Shown: positions 45,746-56,797 of the stretch, one piece after another | Layout: each line of letters starts with the position of its first letter | Numbering within the stretch: the stretch's first letter is position 1 | Assembly (NCBI GenBank): GCA_932521035.1 | Contig: OW051496.1 | Location: 7,502,001-7,566,000, forward strand | Reading direction: 5' to 3' | DNA from: Oscheius dolichura | Lineage: Eukaryota > Nematoda > Chromadorea > Rhabditida > Rhabditidae | Length of the DNA stretch: 64,000 nucleotides | Made by a program: the position numbers and the translations under genes | The notes under the pieces: model-generated | The model's database searches: none | What the model was told of the DNA's origin: nothing | What the model saw: only the letters and a program-made list of their open reading frames with translations

Positions 45746-48700
45746 ATGAGGGTCATTTTCCTACTGCTTTTTGGTTTTTCCCCAGCCTCTGTGAGTACCC
45801 CTTCCTCTTCTATCGAGATTTCCTTTCCCTTGTTTAGGCCCAAGACTTTGCCTCTCTCTTCTCCTCCTTCCTAGGCAGTGGACTGAATGGCAATAATCCG
45901 GGACCAGTCGGGGCGCCAAGCCAACCAGCAGCTTCCTCCTCTAATCCGTTTGCCGGCCTTTTACAAACCTTCGCCGGTACAGGGAATAATGCCGGTTCGG
46001 GCAGTAATCTCCCGTTTGGGGAATTTGCCAAGCTGGGAGCACAGCTGTTAAAAGTAAGGATTGGGGGTATTCTAGAGAATAGCCATACGTATCTATAGAA
46101 ACCGGGGCAGACTCCGTCGCCGGCTGCCAAGGCCATGGAGATGTTCTTCGCCGAGCCACCCACGACACCGATGTCGCCTCCCCAGGCGGCTGCTCCTCCA
46201 GGTGAGTATTTCTTCCGTCCTCCACCTCTCAACCACCCTGTTTAGTCTATTATCCACCCTCTGCACCTGCACAATCACCCCAAGGTGGCTCCCTTCCTCT
46301 CAAAATGAATTAATCGTCTCTTTTCAGTGTTCCACTTCGGCCAACAGCAATACGGCCCAGTCGCTATCGGCCGTGAGATGGCCTCTTTAAATCTAATGAG
46401 AGAATGTTTTAGAAAGTGCTCCCCAATACTATAATCCCAGCTATTACAGACCAAATGCCAGAACCTGGGTCAGTAACGATGTCACTGGGCCGCCTATAAG
46501 GTAAGGTAGCTGGGAGGACAAGAGAGATGGGAGAGTATTCAGGGCATCTATCAACAAGCCCATTCAACCTAGTCTGGTTTCTTATTTCAACGGTCTAGCA
46601 GCTCCTCCAACGACGGCTGCCCCATTCCTGGTTGGTGGTGTGCCTTTCCTACTGTATCCCCCCGTCTATAGATCTCAACTGGTCCTACTCTTCCGCCTCC
46701 TCCGACGACTAAAAGTGACCCAAAGCTACTGGCTCACAATGCTGCTAGAGTAAGTTCTTTCTTCTCCATATTATTGAATTTTCCAGATGATTCGAGAGAT
46801 AGCCACCTTCTCCGACGTGCATCATCAGGATAATGGGGACTATACGGCGGTCCAGTCCATAATGGAAGCCTTCTTTCAGGCGGTAGCCGAACCACCCAAG
46901 GCTGGTGCTCCTCCACAGGCTGTATGCTTCGATTTTCTTTGCCTTTGCTAAATTATTCATTCAGGACCCGGGTGTCCGGCCAATCCGCGCAGTTTATGAT
47001 GGAACTGAACTCGGAGCCAATCGTCCCCTGACCAACAGACTCTTCGAAAGTGACATGGTTTTGACAGTGGAGCAGATGAAAGGGTACTCTTTTATTCCTC
47101 TCTCTTACAGTATGATATAGTGTGGTCCTCGCTTCGAGACAAATCCGAGGAGGACATCTCTCCCGCTTCAAGAGAAAGGTCATCACCGGGGGAGTCTATC
47201 GCTGGCCACGGGCTCCCATCCCCTATAAATTCAAAGAAGGCGATGGTATGCTCCTCTGATCTTGTTGTTTAGTCACCTCTTCGTTTTCTAGAGAAGTGGC
47301 GAAACCTGATTAGGTCAGCATTGAAGCACTGGGAGAGTGAGACGTGTGTAAGATGGGCCGAGAATGGCGCAGGACATGACCACGTTATCTTCTTCAGGGG
47401 ATCAGGGTCTGTTTTGCTTGGTTGCTTTCTCTAAAAACTGGGAAAGGCTGGGGACTGTAAATACGGTAGTTTAGATGTTATTCAAGTGTGGGTAAGACCG
47501 GCGGCTCGCAGATGATCTCCATCGGATACGGCTGCGAAGATGTGAGCTCCCCTTGTCCCCTTGTAATCACCTTTATAGAAAGGCATTGTGACCCACGAAG
47601 TCGGCCATTCTCTCGGCTTCTGGCATGAACAATCCCGCCCTGACAGGGATAAATACATAGCTTTAAAGTGGGTACATTTCGTGTCCCGTTCATTTTTACA
47701 GTAAACAATACATAATCCGAGGGACTGACGGTAACTTTGAAAAGAGGACGACACAGGAGATCGAGGACATGGGATTGCCCTACGATACCGGGAGTGTGAT
47801 GCACTACGGGCCGAATGTAAGTGTCTCCTCGCGTATTGAAAACAGATATTTAGGCATTTACCAAAGATTGGGATCACATAACCATCCAGACCATTGACCC
47901 CAACTACCAGAGGACCATTGGCCAGAGGGAAAAGCCTTCCTTCATCGATGTCAAACAAGTCAACCGTCTATATTGTCATGGTAGCGATTTGATCTTCATT
48001 TTCTTTCTCTAACTAGAAGTTCAGACATCTGCCCGGCTGCCAGTACCTGTCAAAATGGAGGATACCCCGATCCGAATAATTGTATGCAATGTAAATGTCC
48101 TCCTGGCTTAGGTGGGCCAACTTGTGCTGATCTGCCACAGAGTGAAGCAGCCTGCGGTGGGGACCTCGTCGCCACTCCAATGTGGCAGGAATTGGGACAT
48201 AGAGGAAAGAAGAAATGCTTCTGGAGGATCAGGGTGATTGAGTTTTGAAGTAGAGAATAGGAAAGATTTAGGCAAACAACGCTCGGATCCGATTCATCCT
48301 GAGCAACGTGGTCTACCGGTGCGAGACGACGTGTAAGGCCTACGTGGAGATCAAGTCCAACTCCGACTTCCAGCAGACTGGCTTTAGAATATGGTTACCT
48401 TAGTTCACTTCATGGCATAAGGATATTTTAGCTGTCAAAATGAGGTGACCACAACTTCCGAGCAGTCCGAGATCCTGATAATGACGGACTCATCCATCGT
48501 GGACTATGAGACCGGGTTCAATCTGAGATTCATCCAAGGTTTGCCACTTGTTCGACCAATAAAGTAGTGTTCTAGACACCGGCCAGCCGCTGCCGAAGCC
48601 GCCTCCAGCTGCCTGGGTACCTGGACAGGAGAACCGCGGCTTCCGGGGAGGCACCCAGACTGGTGGCCCTGTCGAGAAGTTCATCCTGAATGTTATTCCT

Positions 48701-48836
48701 AAAATTAGGTACAGTATCCCCCTTTCTCGTAAACAGGAATGGCTTCAGAGATCCCCACCGGCCATTGGAAAGTGTCGCCAGTATCGTGGCCGAGTACAGC
48801 CTGGCCAGCCTTCTGGGTATTAGAAACAGGAAATAG
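45746..48836 (+). CDS. Astacin-family metalloprotease 2 (long propeptide, EGF, CUB)
   Basis: Twenty-one exons chain in phase: 45746-45790, 45838-46053, 46099-46201, 46246-46284, 46328-46372, 46413-46500, 46543-46630, 46672-46749, 46787-46921, 46965-47083, 47121-47245, 47292-47406, 47475-47541, 47579-47667, 47702-47816, 47854-47980, 48025-48233, 48272-48393, 48432-48538, 48576-48708 and 48737-48836, giving 754 residues. A signal peptide and a Pro/Ala/Gln-rich prodomain of about 330 residues, with two similar FFAEPP/VAEPP segments, precede the basic site SRFKRK. The catalytic domain has a canonical zinc site, [19 protein letters not shown] (427-445), and Met-turn SVMHY. EGF-like (about 532-567) and CUB-like (570-690) domains and a basic C-terminus follow. 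The layout resembles nematode NAS proteases of the EGF-CUB type, without a TSP1 repeat; these often process cuticle collagen. Confidence 0.93.
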
Positions 48837-48900
48837 CCAGCCATCCCTCCAGGACCCTATCTGTATATGTTTGTCAGGAACAATTCTTCGGGTTGTAAAT

Positions 48901-48906
48901 AATAAA
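48901..48906 (+). terminator. Poly(A) signal of astacin 2
   Basis: AATAAA 64 nt after the stop codon. Confidence 0.65.
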
Positions 48907-49047
48907 CCTTTTATTGCTCATTTTTCTAGGATATTTTGAAGGAAACCTGTCAAGTGAGGAGAGGAGGAGAGGGGGGAGGACACAGATATCACAATGTAAG
49001 CTCATCGGGATATTTCTAATACCAGAAAAGGGAAAGAGGGGAGGGGG

Positions 49048-49921
49048 CTACAAGAGGACGTAGGTAATAATTAATAGGAAGACGGAGGTGGGGAGACGAT
49101 AAGAGGACGAGAGGTTCGGCGGCCGGGAGTAGAAGTTACAGCCGTTGTCCGTGCAAGAGCAGACCTGAAACGGAGCTTCTTGGTTAAGCAAATTAATGTA
49201 TGAAATGGAAATAAAAGTCGTTTTTTAAATCAGGGGGTCAGTTACTGTAGGATCTCCTTATCTGCCTCCCAGCTGTCGAAGGCTAGAGAAAAGCCTTGAT
49301 CTATGTGTTTCTCTTTCTTTTTCCCGTCCTCCTCATCTCTTTCCCATTTCCCGGTCCCTGCTCCCGGGGGCACATATGGTTTCAAAGCCATCGAGATTTG
49401 TCATAGTCCGATGTCAAAAAGTGCCCATCTGACCCACCTCTACCAGCTCATTCTGCTGTACGTATGGATAGATCTGGGACAGCTGAAGGGACAGGCAGAT
49501 GGGAGAGGAGTGGAGGAAGTCTATCTAAAGATCTTTTGTAGATGGTAGCCAGGGGAGGAGGAGGACCTCTCGTGGCCGGTATTCCATGCTCTCGAAGATC
49601 CGGTCAGCACAGCCCCGGATGAAGAGGAACGGCTTGTTCATCAGCTGCAGTCCTGAACTTCCTCATAAAATAATAAGAAAGAGCAAAACCTCCAAAATAT
49701 TGTGGCTCATAAATTGTTATGCACGAAGATTGGCAGTTTTCCACTGGGGCCATCTGTTGTACGGCCGATTCTTCATCGCACATGTTGTCAAAATGAGGTG
49801 TTCTGAGGGTGGAGATCTCATGAAAAGGGAGGGGAGGATGGCCGGTTACCTGGACGAGCGGGAGAAGGCCTTACTCCTCTCGAGGACTAGTCGATATTCA
49901 GAAGAGGCACACGAAAAACAT
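49048..49921 (-). CDS. ODR-2/HOT-type Ly6 surface protein (5' end missing)
   Basis: Five exons chain in phase: 49850-49921, 49690-49802, 49567-49652, 49438-49482 and 49048-49164. They encode about 144 residues starting CFSCASSEYRL, the first Ly6 Cys pair, then FDNMCDEE, VENCQSSCITIYEPQYFGG, FIRGCADRIF and VCSCTDNGCNFYS, the closing CxC..D.CN of the three-finger fold. A hydrophobic tail (LPTSVFLLIITYVLL) is a GPI-anchor signal. The order of motifs matches the nematode ODR-2/HOT family, Ly6-related surface proteins; ODR-2 itself is needed for odour sensing in C. elegans. Exon 1 with the signal peptide must end in phase 2 upstream of 49921 and was not found; it may be one to two kb away. Confidence 0.85.
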
Positions 49922-50099
49922 CTGAAATACGAGAAGACATTAGCATCCTCCCGTGGCAGACGAAGAAATCTGTCCGTCAGACGTGTCATTCACCATATGG
50001 CTGGGCCTCCCCGGAAAAGGAGCCGCCTGTCAACACTTTTCACATACTCTTGGGAACTTGAGGACGGGGGACGGAAGTTGATTAGTTAAAATTGTATAT

Positions 50100-51500
50100 G
50101 CTAGGTTAAAATAAGCTCCCTTCCGTCTTCCAGCAAATGTAAAACGGGAGCCGGGACAATCCCCCACCCCCGCTGCCCCTGTCCCCTTGTCCCCTTGTCC
50201 CCGTAGAGAGACCGGCTTGCAGGAGCCCAGAGTTTCCCCGGTCTTAAATAATCTTTCCTCCGAAATACCTAAATTCCTCCCTCCTCCCGACCGGATTTGT
50301 CCTAATTCTGCAATCCGTAGAGCCCGTAATGAAATTGTCATTGAACCTCGTCAATTGAGTGGCCGGCCTCCAGTGAGTGGAGTAACTTGGCCGAAAGGAA
50401 AGCTAGACTAAAGAATTTCTTCCTTATTCTGGGTATTTCCATAAAAAGTTAAAGGAAGATCTTTTCTCTTTTTTCGAAGTTCCAGTTGGCACAGACAATA
50501 GGGCGTAATTGAGCCGGCAACCCGAGAAGAGTCAGGGCCCGGCGGCGGCCATTTAACGTGGGAAAAACGGTCATCATTAGGCTGCCATTTATACGGTTTC
50601 ATTAGGAAGACGGCTAATGGTTTTCCCTTCTCTTCTACCCGACGGCCGAGTGAGAGTTCCCCTCGGCTCGACCCCTTGGCAACCCCTGAATAGTCATGTA
50701 ATGAGCACTTTTGTCAGTTTATATGAGAGGGGGAGAAGGGGGACTAGCCACTGGTCGCATTAGCAGTCCTTTGTTTATCGGAGAACTTCCGACTGACGGC
50801 AGCCGGGGCGGAAGGGGGAGTCTCGTCTAATTGGGAAACGATCCATTTCATAAGAACTTTTCCTTCTCCCAGTGGGAGCAACGCGGTATTTTTAGCGGAG
50901 GAGACACCGGAAATAACAAGACTTCATTTTCAGAGGAATCTAGTATCAAATTGGGGGAAAAGGAACATGGATAGGGGAGGATGACCTGCCACAATCATAT
51001 CGGCCACCCAGTCAAAATTTCCAAGGCCGGAAGCCGGTGACTGGGCATAAAAAGAGCTGGGCACTACAGTAATCTCAACATATGACTAGATAACTTCTAA
51101 CTTGATTATTTTGGCCGTCGCCCCCGAGAGACAGAAGCCCTTCCCCCGGTTGACAAGCCCTAATCCTCCTGTCAATCTTACCTTCTCCTTGTTTACTTTC
51201 TCCCCGTATAAAACTCACTTCAATGCGTCTGCTCCTTGTAATAAATATACTAGACTGGGAAGAAACAACATAATCTAGACTAGAGAGAAGATGGGCGGCG
51301 GATAAAGTTTCAAATGATGAGACGCCTGGGGAGAAAGACACAGTGAAGAGGTGGTGGAGGAGGAGGCCCCGCCCGCGGCTCGGAGTGAGTTTACTTCAAT
51401 GGGGAAAGGGGAGGATGCCTCTCTCTCTCTCTTCCGACCAAGGAATGAGGAAGAAGCGCCAGAAGAATATTTTATTTCTAATAATGGTATCACAATTACC
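50100..51500. other. No resolved gene; likely 5' part of the Ly6 gene
   Basis: No exon found. The signal-peptide exon of the minus-strand Ly6 gene is expected here. A short tandem array of tgtccccttg units lies at about 50175-50205. Confidence 0.4.
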
Positions 51501-51512
51501 GTCTTCTCTTCT

Positions 51513-53437
51513 TTATCCGACCCTCTCGCTGGACTTCTGGCTGCCCGACGATGCCTTCTCTTGTTCCTTCTTCTTCTCTTCGTTTCTGGCCTTTCTGGCC
51601 CGCCAGAACACGCCCAGAAGAATGAGAACTATGAAAAGAATGGACGAGGGAATTATCACTTCTCTGAAAGATGGCTGAGGTAGTCAAAAGTGAGGAAGGC
51701 ACAGTACCGGTAAGGGAAGAGATCCGCCTTCGCTGTCCCTAGACTGTCTCCTGTCCCCTTCATTTCTTCTGTGGTTCTCGCCATCCCTACCGTGGTGGCT
51801 CCTCCCGTGCTCCTAGTGACCACTGCCGTGGTTCCGGAAGTAATTCCTCCGCCTGCTCCTGTCGTCGTCCCTGTCGTGCAGCCCACCTTGACTCCCTTCT
51901 TCCCGTCTTTGAAGCCGGTGAAGTCAAAATCACAACGGGAACTCTCCGCAAAGCACTTTTTCTTTAAAAAACCAAAATGACTCACCAAACTTGCCAAAAA
52001 TCGTCGTCTCGCGGAGGAAATCCAAGCTATCAACCGGATTGTTGCTGATGAAGACGTCCCCCTCGACGCGGTTGAGCCGAGCGCCGGTCATTCCCACCAC
52101 GGGCGAGTCCAGGACCAGGTTACCGTAGACGTAGTTACACCCGTTCAGGAGATTCAGCCGCCCGAGCGGTTTTTTGAATAGGCATTCTGAAGAAGGCAAC
52201 TTGATGACCGCCTCCCTCTGGCCTACCTCCGGGGTCCTGGATCTCACTACTGCTGCTATTGAATTGTTTTTTGAGCCTCTCCAAATTCAGCAGGTCCAAG
52301 AGAGGATTTCCTCTGACCCTCACCGCCACTGGGTCATCTGCGGCCAAAGCTGGGTAAAGCAGCCTTCTGTTGCTCACAATTTCCATATCTAAATAGGAGA
52401 AGTTGGCCAGTCGTCTAACTCCTTACTTTGGGTTACATTCATATGAAACGGCCCGTTGCCCACCAGGGTAATAGTCACCCGCTCCAGCGACTCGTTATCC
52501 TCTATCCTCACTGAACAACCTTTTTTTTAAATAGATAAAAACCCACAATTTAGAACAACAAAATCCTTTTCCGTAGCAGTGGCAGCAAACGTAAATTGTA
52601 TCTTCTCCAGGATTTCGTTTCCTTCGACGACTAGATCGCGGCCAGTCCAGTGTTTCAATTTAAAGAAGCTGATAAATTTCAAGACTGAATTATTTTTAAC
52701 CAGGAAAGAGCCTGAACTATTCCTTATAACGTCTTCCCATAATAGAACAGACCATCCTCAGCATCCATCTTCTCCAGGAGGGGAAATTTCAACATCTCCA
52801 GCTGAGGATTGTTCTCGAATGACAGTCCCCCGCCGAACTGTGTGACCAAGGGGAATCCGATCATCTTCACATTTGGATTATTGGTGAAGCTGAGATTTGC
52901 TGAAAAATGATACTTGATCCTCGTTGGCTCCCTCTATAGACCGGCGTCCCCGATCGCCCGCACCTATATAGTATCCACAGGATCGTCCTCTCTCTATCAT
53001 AGAAAGTGATCACAAAGCGCCGTTAATTCTCGCCGTTAATTCTCGCCGTTACAATCTTATTTTCGCCTGCCGAGATAATATGGGTGCTGGCGACTCGGCT
53101 GCCATGTTACCGTACCCCCTGCGACCATCTGAGAGAAGTTCATGACCGTGGCCGTGGCGCCCGTTATCCCGATCCATCCGGTGACCTTTTTGGCGGTCGC
53201 AAAGACGTCGTGAAAATCATTCTGGCTCAATCCCGCAAGAGTACATTTATCACCAGGATCGACTTTCAAATGTTCGGTTCCTCGGCACTTTTGGACGATT
53301 AACGGGGTCGACTCGTTGTTATTTATACTGCCTGTAAGCATTCTTCTTTTCTACTGGAAATAGAGAAGCTGCTCACAAATTTGGACAGCTCGAACAGGAA
53401 GGAGAAATATTGGGAAGAGAGCGAAGAACAACCGCAT
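51513..53437 (-). CDS. Receptor-L-domain single-pass membrane protein (irld-like)
   Basis: Nine exons: 53377-53437, 53116-53331, 52753-52899, 52547-52684, 52427-52510, 52227-52388, 51986-52186, about 51708-51965 and 51513-51663. All junctions match in phase except exon 7 to 8. A signal peptide (MRLFFALFPIFLLPVRA) leads into two receptor-L-type domains; the first has ANLSFTNNPNVKMIGFP and LSFENNPQLEMLKFP, the second CNYVYGNLVLDSP and GDVFISNNPVDSLDFL. A Thr/Gly-rich juxtamembrane stretch, one TM helix (SSILFIVLILLGVFW) and a short Lys/Glu-rich cytosolic tail ending QKSSERVG follow. There is no kinase domain. Receptor-L domains are the ligand-binding folds of insulin and EGF receptors; nematodes have many kinase-free versions that may bind insulin-like peptides, which is only inferred here. 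The start of exon 8 is uncertain. Confidence 0.8.
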
Positions 53438-53529
53438 TTTGGCAGATGCTCGGGGATAAGAAAGAATCACTCTTTTTTGGATGACATGGACGAAGATGAC
53501 AAGTCAGGCAGAGGTTTGACCGTTTATTA

Positions 53530-54027
53530 TTAGAGGTTAAACATATTATATTCTTGGCTATCAGGAGGAGGGGCTGCGGTAGTGTCGCAGAAGCCATCGA
53601 AGCTTCTCCGATAGGCCTGATCCACAGAGACGCAGTGATAGTTCGGCTTCCAGCTCTCGGGGGTGGTGGCATTGACCCCAACCAAGGGGTAGACGGACTC
53701 CTCTCGAAGGCACTCGTCCCTGCGGCATTCCGGTATATTGGGACACTCCTCCTCGAGGATGCATGCGGTGGAATCCCTCCCGAAGCGGATGTAACCAGGC
53801 AGACAGACACACACCTTCTGGATGAGGGCCTCTCTCTAAAGGAGGAGATTGCCCGCTGGGAAGGGACTACTTACCTGTTCGTCTTTTGTGGCACATGTCC
53901 GGAAGAAGCGCGGCCCCCACTCGGCATACGTCTCGTTTGTCATCGGACGGCACCACTGCGGTACCACAGGAGACTTCTGCTCGTACCAGGCAAGAACTGA
54001 CGGGAATAGGAACAGAGCGGGAAGCAT
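53530..54027 (-). CDS. Secreted Cys-rich protein, TIL-like
   Basis: Two exons joined in phase 0: 53875-54027 and 53530-53835, giving 152 residues. A short signal peptide (MLPALFLFPSVLA) is followed by two Cys in exon 1, then CVCLPGYIRFGRDSTACI and EEECPNIPECRRDECLREE, a Cys pattern close to TIL modules. The tail is Pro/Ser/Asn-rich. TIL modules commonly inhibit serine proteases, but the module here is not canonical in length, so the activity is uncertain. It lies back to back with the double-TIL gene at 54183 (156 nt between start codons). A similar, less intact copy is at 45.1-45.5 kb. AATAAA follows the stop by one or two bases. Confidence 0.75.
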
Positions 54028-54182
54028 GGCGCCGATTCCCAGAACAAAGAAGAGCTCCTCCTTATAGGGAAGATGACGGGCAGGGTCACGCGGGATCGAG
54101 TGTGAAGCACTCCAAACTGCCGGTTTCAGGTTATGTAAACAGAGTGATCCTCTTCGGGTTCAATCTATTTCTGACCGTGGCC

Positions 54183-54767
54183 ATGCGACTGCTCGTCCCG
54201 TTCGTCTTCTCCCTTCTTCAACTAGGTTAGCCTCTCTTCCCCCATAATACAGAAATGATTAGAGGCCAAGTTCACCAAGAGACTGCGCGCCGTCTGCGAT
54301 GACAACGAAGTCTTCCTCAAGGCTGCCCCCTGCTCCGACAACCATTGCACGTGGATCGGCCTCCCGGTGAGCATCCTCCCCTTTCTCCGTCCACTTAATA
54401 ATCTCAGCCTCAGCCTTGTGTTAGAAGGAACATCTGCTCTTGTCAGCCCGGCTACGCAAGAGATACGAATAACAAATGCATCAGAGAGGAAGACTGTCCT
54501 CCAGGTTGGAACGAAAAAATAATAATGGGTATTTTTAGACGATGAGGGGAGAAAATGCCACTTTTCAAACGAAATCTTCAAATTTGGCTGGGCACCATTG
54601 ACAGAGAAGAGCTGCGATAACCAGCTGATGGAGGTGGGCTGACAGACAGTAAGAAGAGGAGGGAAAGGCTTCAGGGTACGGGGTTGAAGTTCAATTTCTG
54701 TCAATGTAAGGACGGCTACTTGAGACACAACGATGGCCATTGTGTCCGGGAAGAGGAATGTTCGTGA
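54183..54767 (+). CDS. Secreted double-TIL protein, candidate protease inhibitor
   Basis: Five exons chain in phase: 54183-54225, 54263-54366, 54408-54504, 54539-54633 and 54675-54767, giving 143 residues. A signal peptide (MRLLVPFVFSLLQL) precedes a first TIL-like module (VCDDNEVFLKAAPC, then CSCQPGYARDTNNKCIREED) and a second, partly reduced one (CHFSNEIFKF, then CQCKDGYLRHNDGHCVREEE). TIL modules are small disulfide-rich folds, often serine protease inhibitors. The second module has fewer Cys than usual. The reactive loop cannot be placed with confidence. It shares a divergent promoter with the minus-strand Cys-rich gene. Confidence 0.85.
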
Positions 54768-54824
54768 ACAGCAGGCCGACGGAGCTGGCCTCGACTGATA
54801 TTGACTGTTTCATCTTTATTTATG

Positions 54825-54830
54825 AATAAA
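54825..54830 (+). terminator. Poly(A) signal of the double-TIL gene
   Basis: AATAAA about 58 nt after the stop codon. Confidence 0.65.
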
Positions 54831-55151
54831 ATACCTTCTAAAGTATCCTTTCCTTTCAGTTCAGAAAGCCCAGAAGGCAAGGCTCCTTGAGTTGCTTGCC
54901 GCCTCCAGCCTCCCGGCTGTGTTGTTCTCCCCAGCAGCCTGACCCTTGTTGATAGCTGTGAACCTGGAACCGGTTCCCATATTGACAGCTCGTCGAGCCC
55001 CTTCCCGTGTTTTTCTCATTGAAACTGCTTCTCTTTGTGACAGCTCATTTCTGCCTGTCTATGTTGCTCTTCGCGCGAGGTGACTCTCTTCCCCTGCCGG
55101 GCAACATCCACCCCTCGACAGCATAAATTCCTGCAATTGGGAGCTATTTCG

Positions 55152-56172
55152 ATGAAGATGATGCTTCTTGCCCTTCTCCTCGTCGGGACCGTACCTGCCA
55201 TTGCGCTCCCCCCTCCGGAGAATGGGACCATCCCCGCGGTGCTTTATGTGCCGCCCTCTGTGCTCGCCCTCTATGGGCTGACTGGCAGCTATGGACCTGA
55301 ACCGCCCAAGGTATATCCGCTCTCTTATTTCTCTGTAATCCAGATTCAGAGACCCACAAAAGAGCAGTTCCTGAAGGCCGCCGACAACGAAGCTCTTGAA
55401 AAAAAGATCCGCGGATTGGAAAATGCCACCACGCTTGGCACAGTGACCAAGATCTTGTGGGATGCCATCAACGACGAGACCACCAAGGTGGTGTCACCAG
55501 CCTTCCGGTAAAAAATAGAGAGTTCTAGACGTACGCCCAATGGGCTACTGCTCATATGCTGAACCTCCTTTTCGCTGCCAATGCGCTCTACCGGCCGATA
55601 GACAACGCCGCAATGGAGGCTCACTTCGTCGCCATGGGATATTGCCGCTGCCCGGAGGATCCCCGCCTCGGGGTGACGTTTCCCAAGGTCTGTGAGGCCA
55701 AAGTCAAAGGAGAAACGGACTGCGAAGTCTCGAGGACAGAGACTCACCGTGCTCTGGATGTGGTCGCCAACCTCTCCGACCTGAGTAAGGATCTCCACTG
55801 GTGGAGAGGGCAATAATTATAGAACGGTACTGGCTCCATGCCCTCAAGGCTCTCTCGATTGACGGGTTCACCATTGAGAACATCAGACTTTATCCGCTTA
55901 CGAAGCTTCAGGAAAACATCGTCCATGGAATGTCCCTCTCCGACGAGTACTCCCAACTCATCCAGGTTAGATGACCCGGTGTCACCCAAGAGAGACAGCC
56001 TTTTTAGAGCTATCAGTACCTCGCCTTCAATGAATATGCTGCCTATAACAACCAGACGTTGGAGGAAGCCGTCGCCGGCTTGACAAAAACTACCGTCCGC
56101 CCGGAAGAGGTGGACGACGACGAGAAAGATGTCGACGACGACGAGAAAGATGTCGACGACGAGGACGAGTGA
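55152..56172 (+). CDS. Secreted protein with acidic repeated C-terminus, unrecognised
   Basis: Five exons chain in phase: 55152-55310, 55344-55487, 55529-55784, 55823-55965 and 56008-56172, giving 288 residues. A signal peptide (MKMMLLALLLVGTVPAIA) is followed by a Pro-rich stretch, then a mainly helical body with few Cys (a C.C pair at YCRCPEDP and two more soon after). The C-terminus is strongly acidic with tandem DDDEKDV units and ends DDEDE. The AATAAA poly(A) signal begins at the last base of the TGA stop codon. I recognise no family. An acidic tail on a secreted protein suggests calcium binding or interaction with basic partners, which is inference. ATG 55152 was chosen as the first in frame; two more Met follow within four codons. 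Confidence 0.8.
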
Positions 56173-56177
56173 ATAAA
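56172..56177 (+). terminator. Poly(A) signal overlapping a stop codon
   Basis: AATAAA starting at the A of the TGA stop (56170-56172). Confidence 0.65.
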
Positions 56178-56179
56178 TT

Positions 56180-56790
56180 GTTTTATATGGATATATCTCT
56201 TCTTCTTTTGAGTTATCATGGTGTCTTTGTGCTTCATCGCCCCCGGAAAACAGAAAGAGTGGTCATTATGAGGTGCAATGGCCGCCTTCTTATGAAATGC
56301 CCCTTTTGGCCGCGATGTTCTTTGTCTTGCCTCATGTCGTCACTTCTGCTTGTCCCTCCTGCCAGCCGGGGTAAATCTGCTCCGGTTTTAGAAGCGGTCC
56401 TATAAGCGTGTTCGAATGCTGATAGCTATTTTCACTATCGCTTTTTCCTTATCGCCCTTATCTACCGATTTCTCACCCTGCCCGCCTTCTGCCGGATGAT
56501 TACTTCAATTCTGACTTTTTGACCCACAAAGCGTATTTTTACCCACGTTTTTAAATTAAAAATGTCGTCATTTGCCAGTTAATAGTCCGAATTACACGCT
56601 ATAACAATTTATAGCGCGATAATATTAGCGGAAAGGCCCCGCGATCAGCTGTCCAGTCATCTCGCCCCCGATTTGCATCCAATTGCAACAGATTAATTTA
56701 TAGGAAACAAGGTTACGAATAAGTTGGGTTCAGCCGTCTCTCCCATATTATATTTATACATATCGATCCCTAGATTAGTCTGTAGAATTA
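56180..56790. other. No gene seen
   Basis: Intergenic, increasingly AT-rich. No exon can be supported. Confidence 0.5.
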
Positions 56791-56797
56791 TTAGAAG

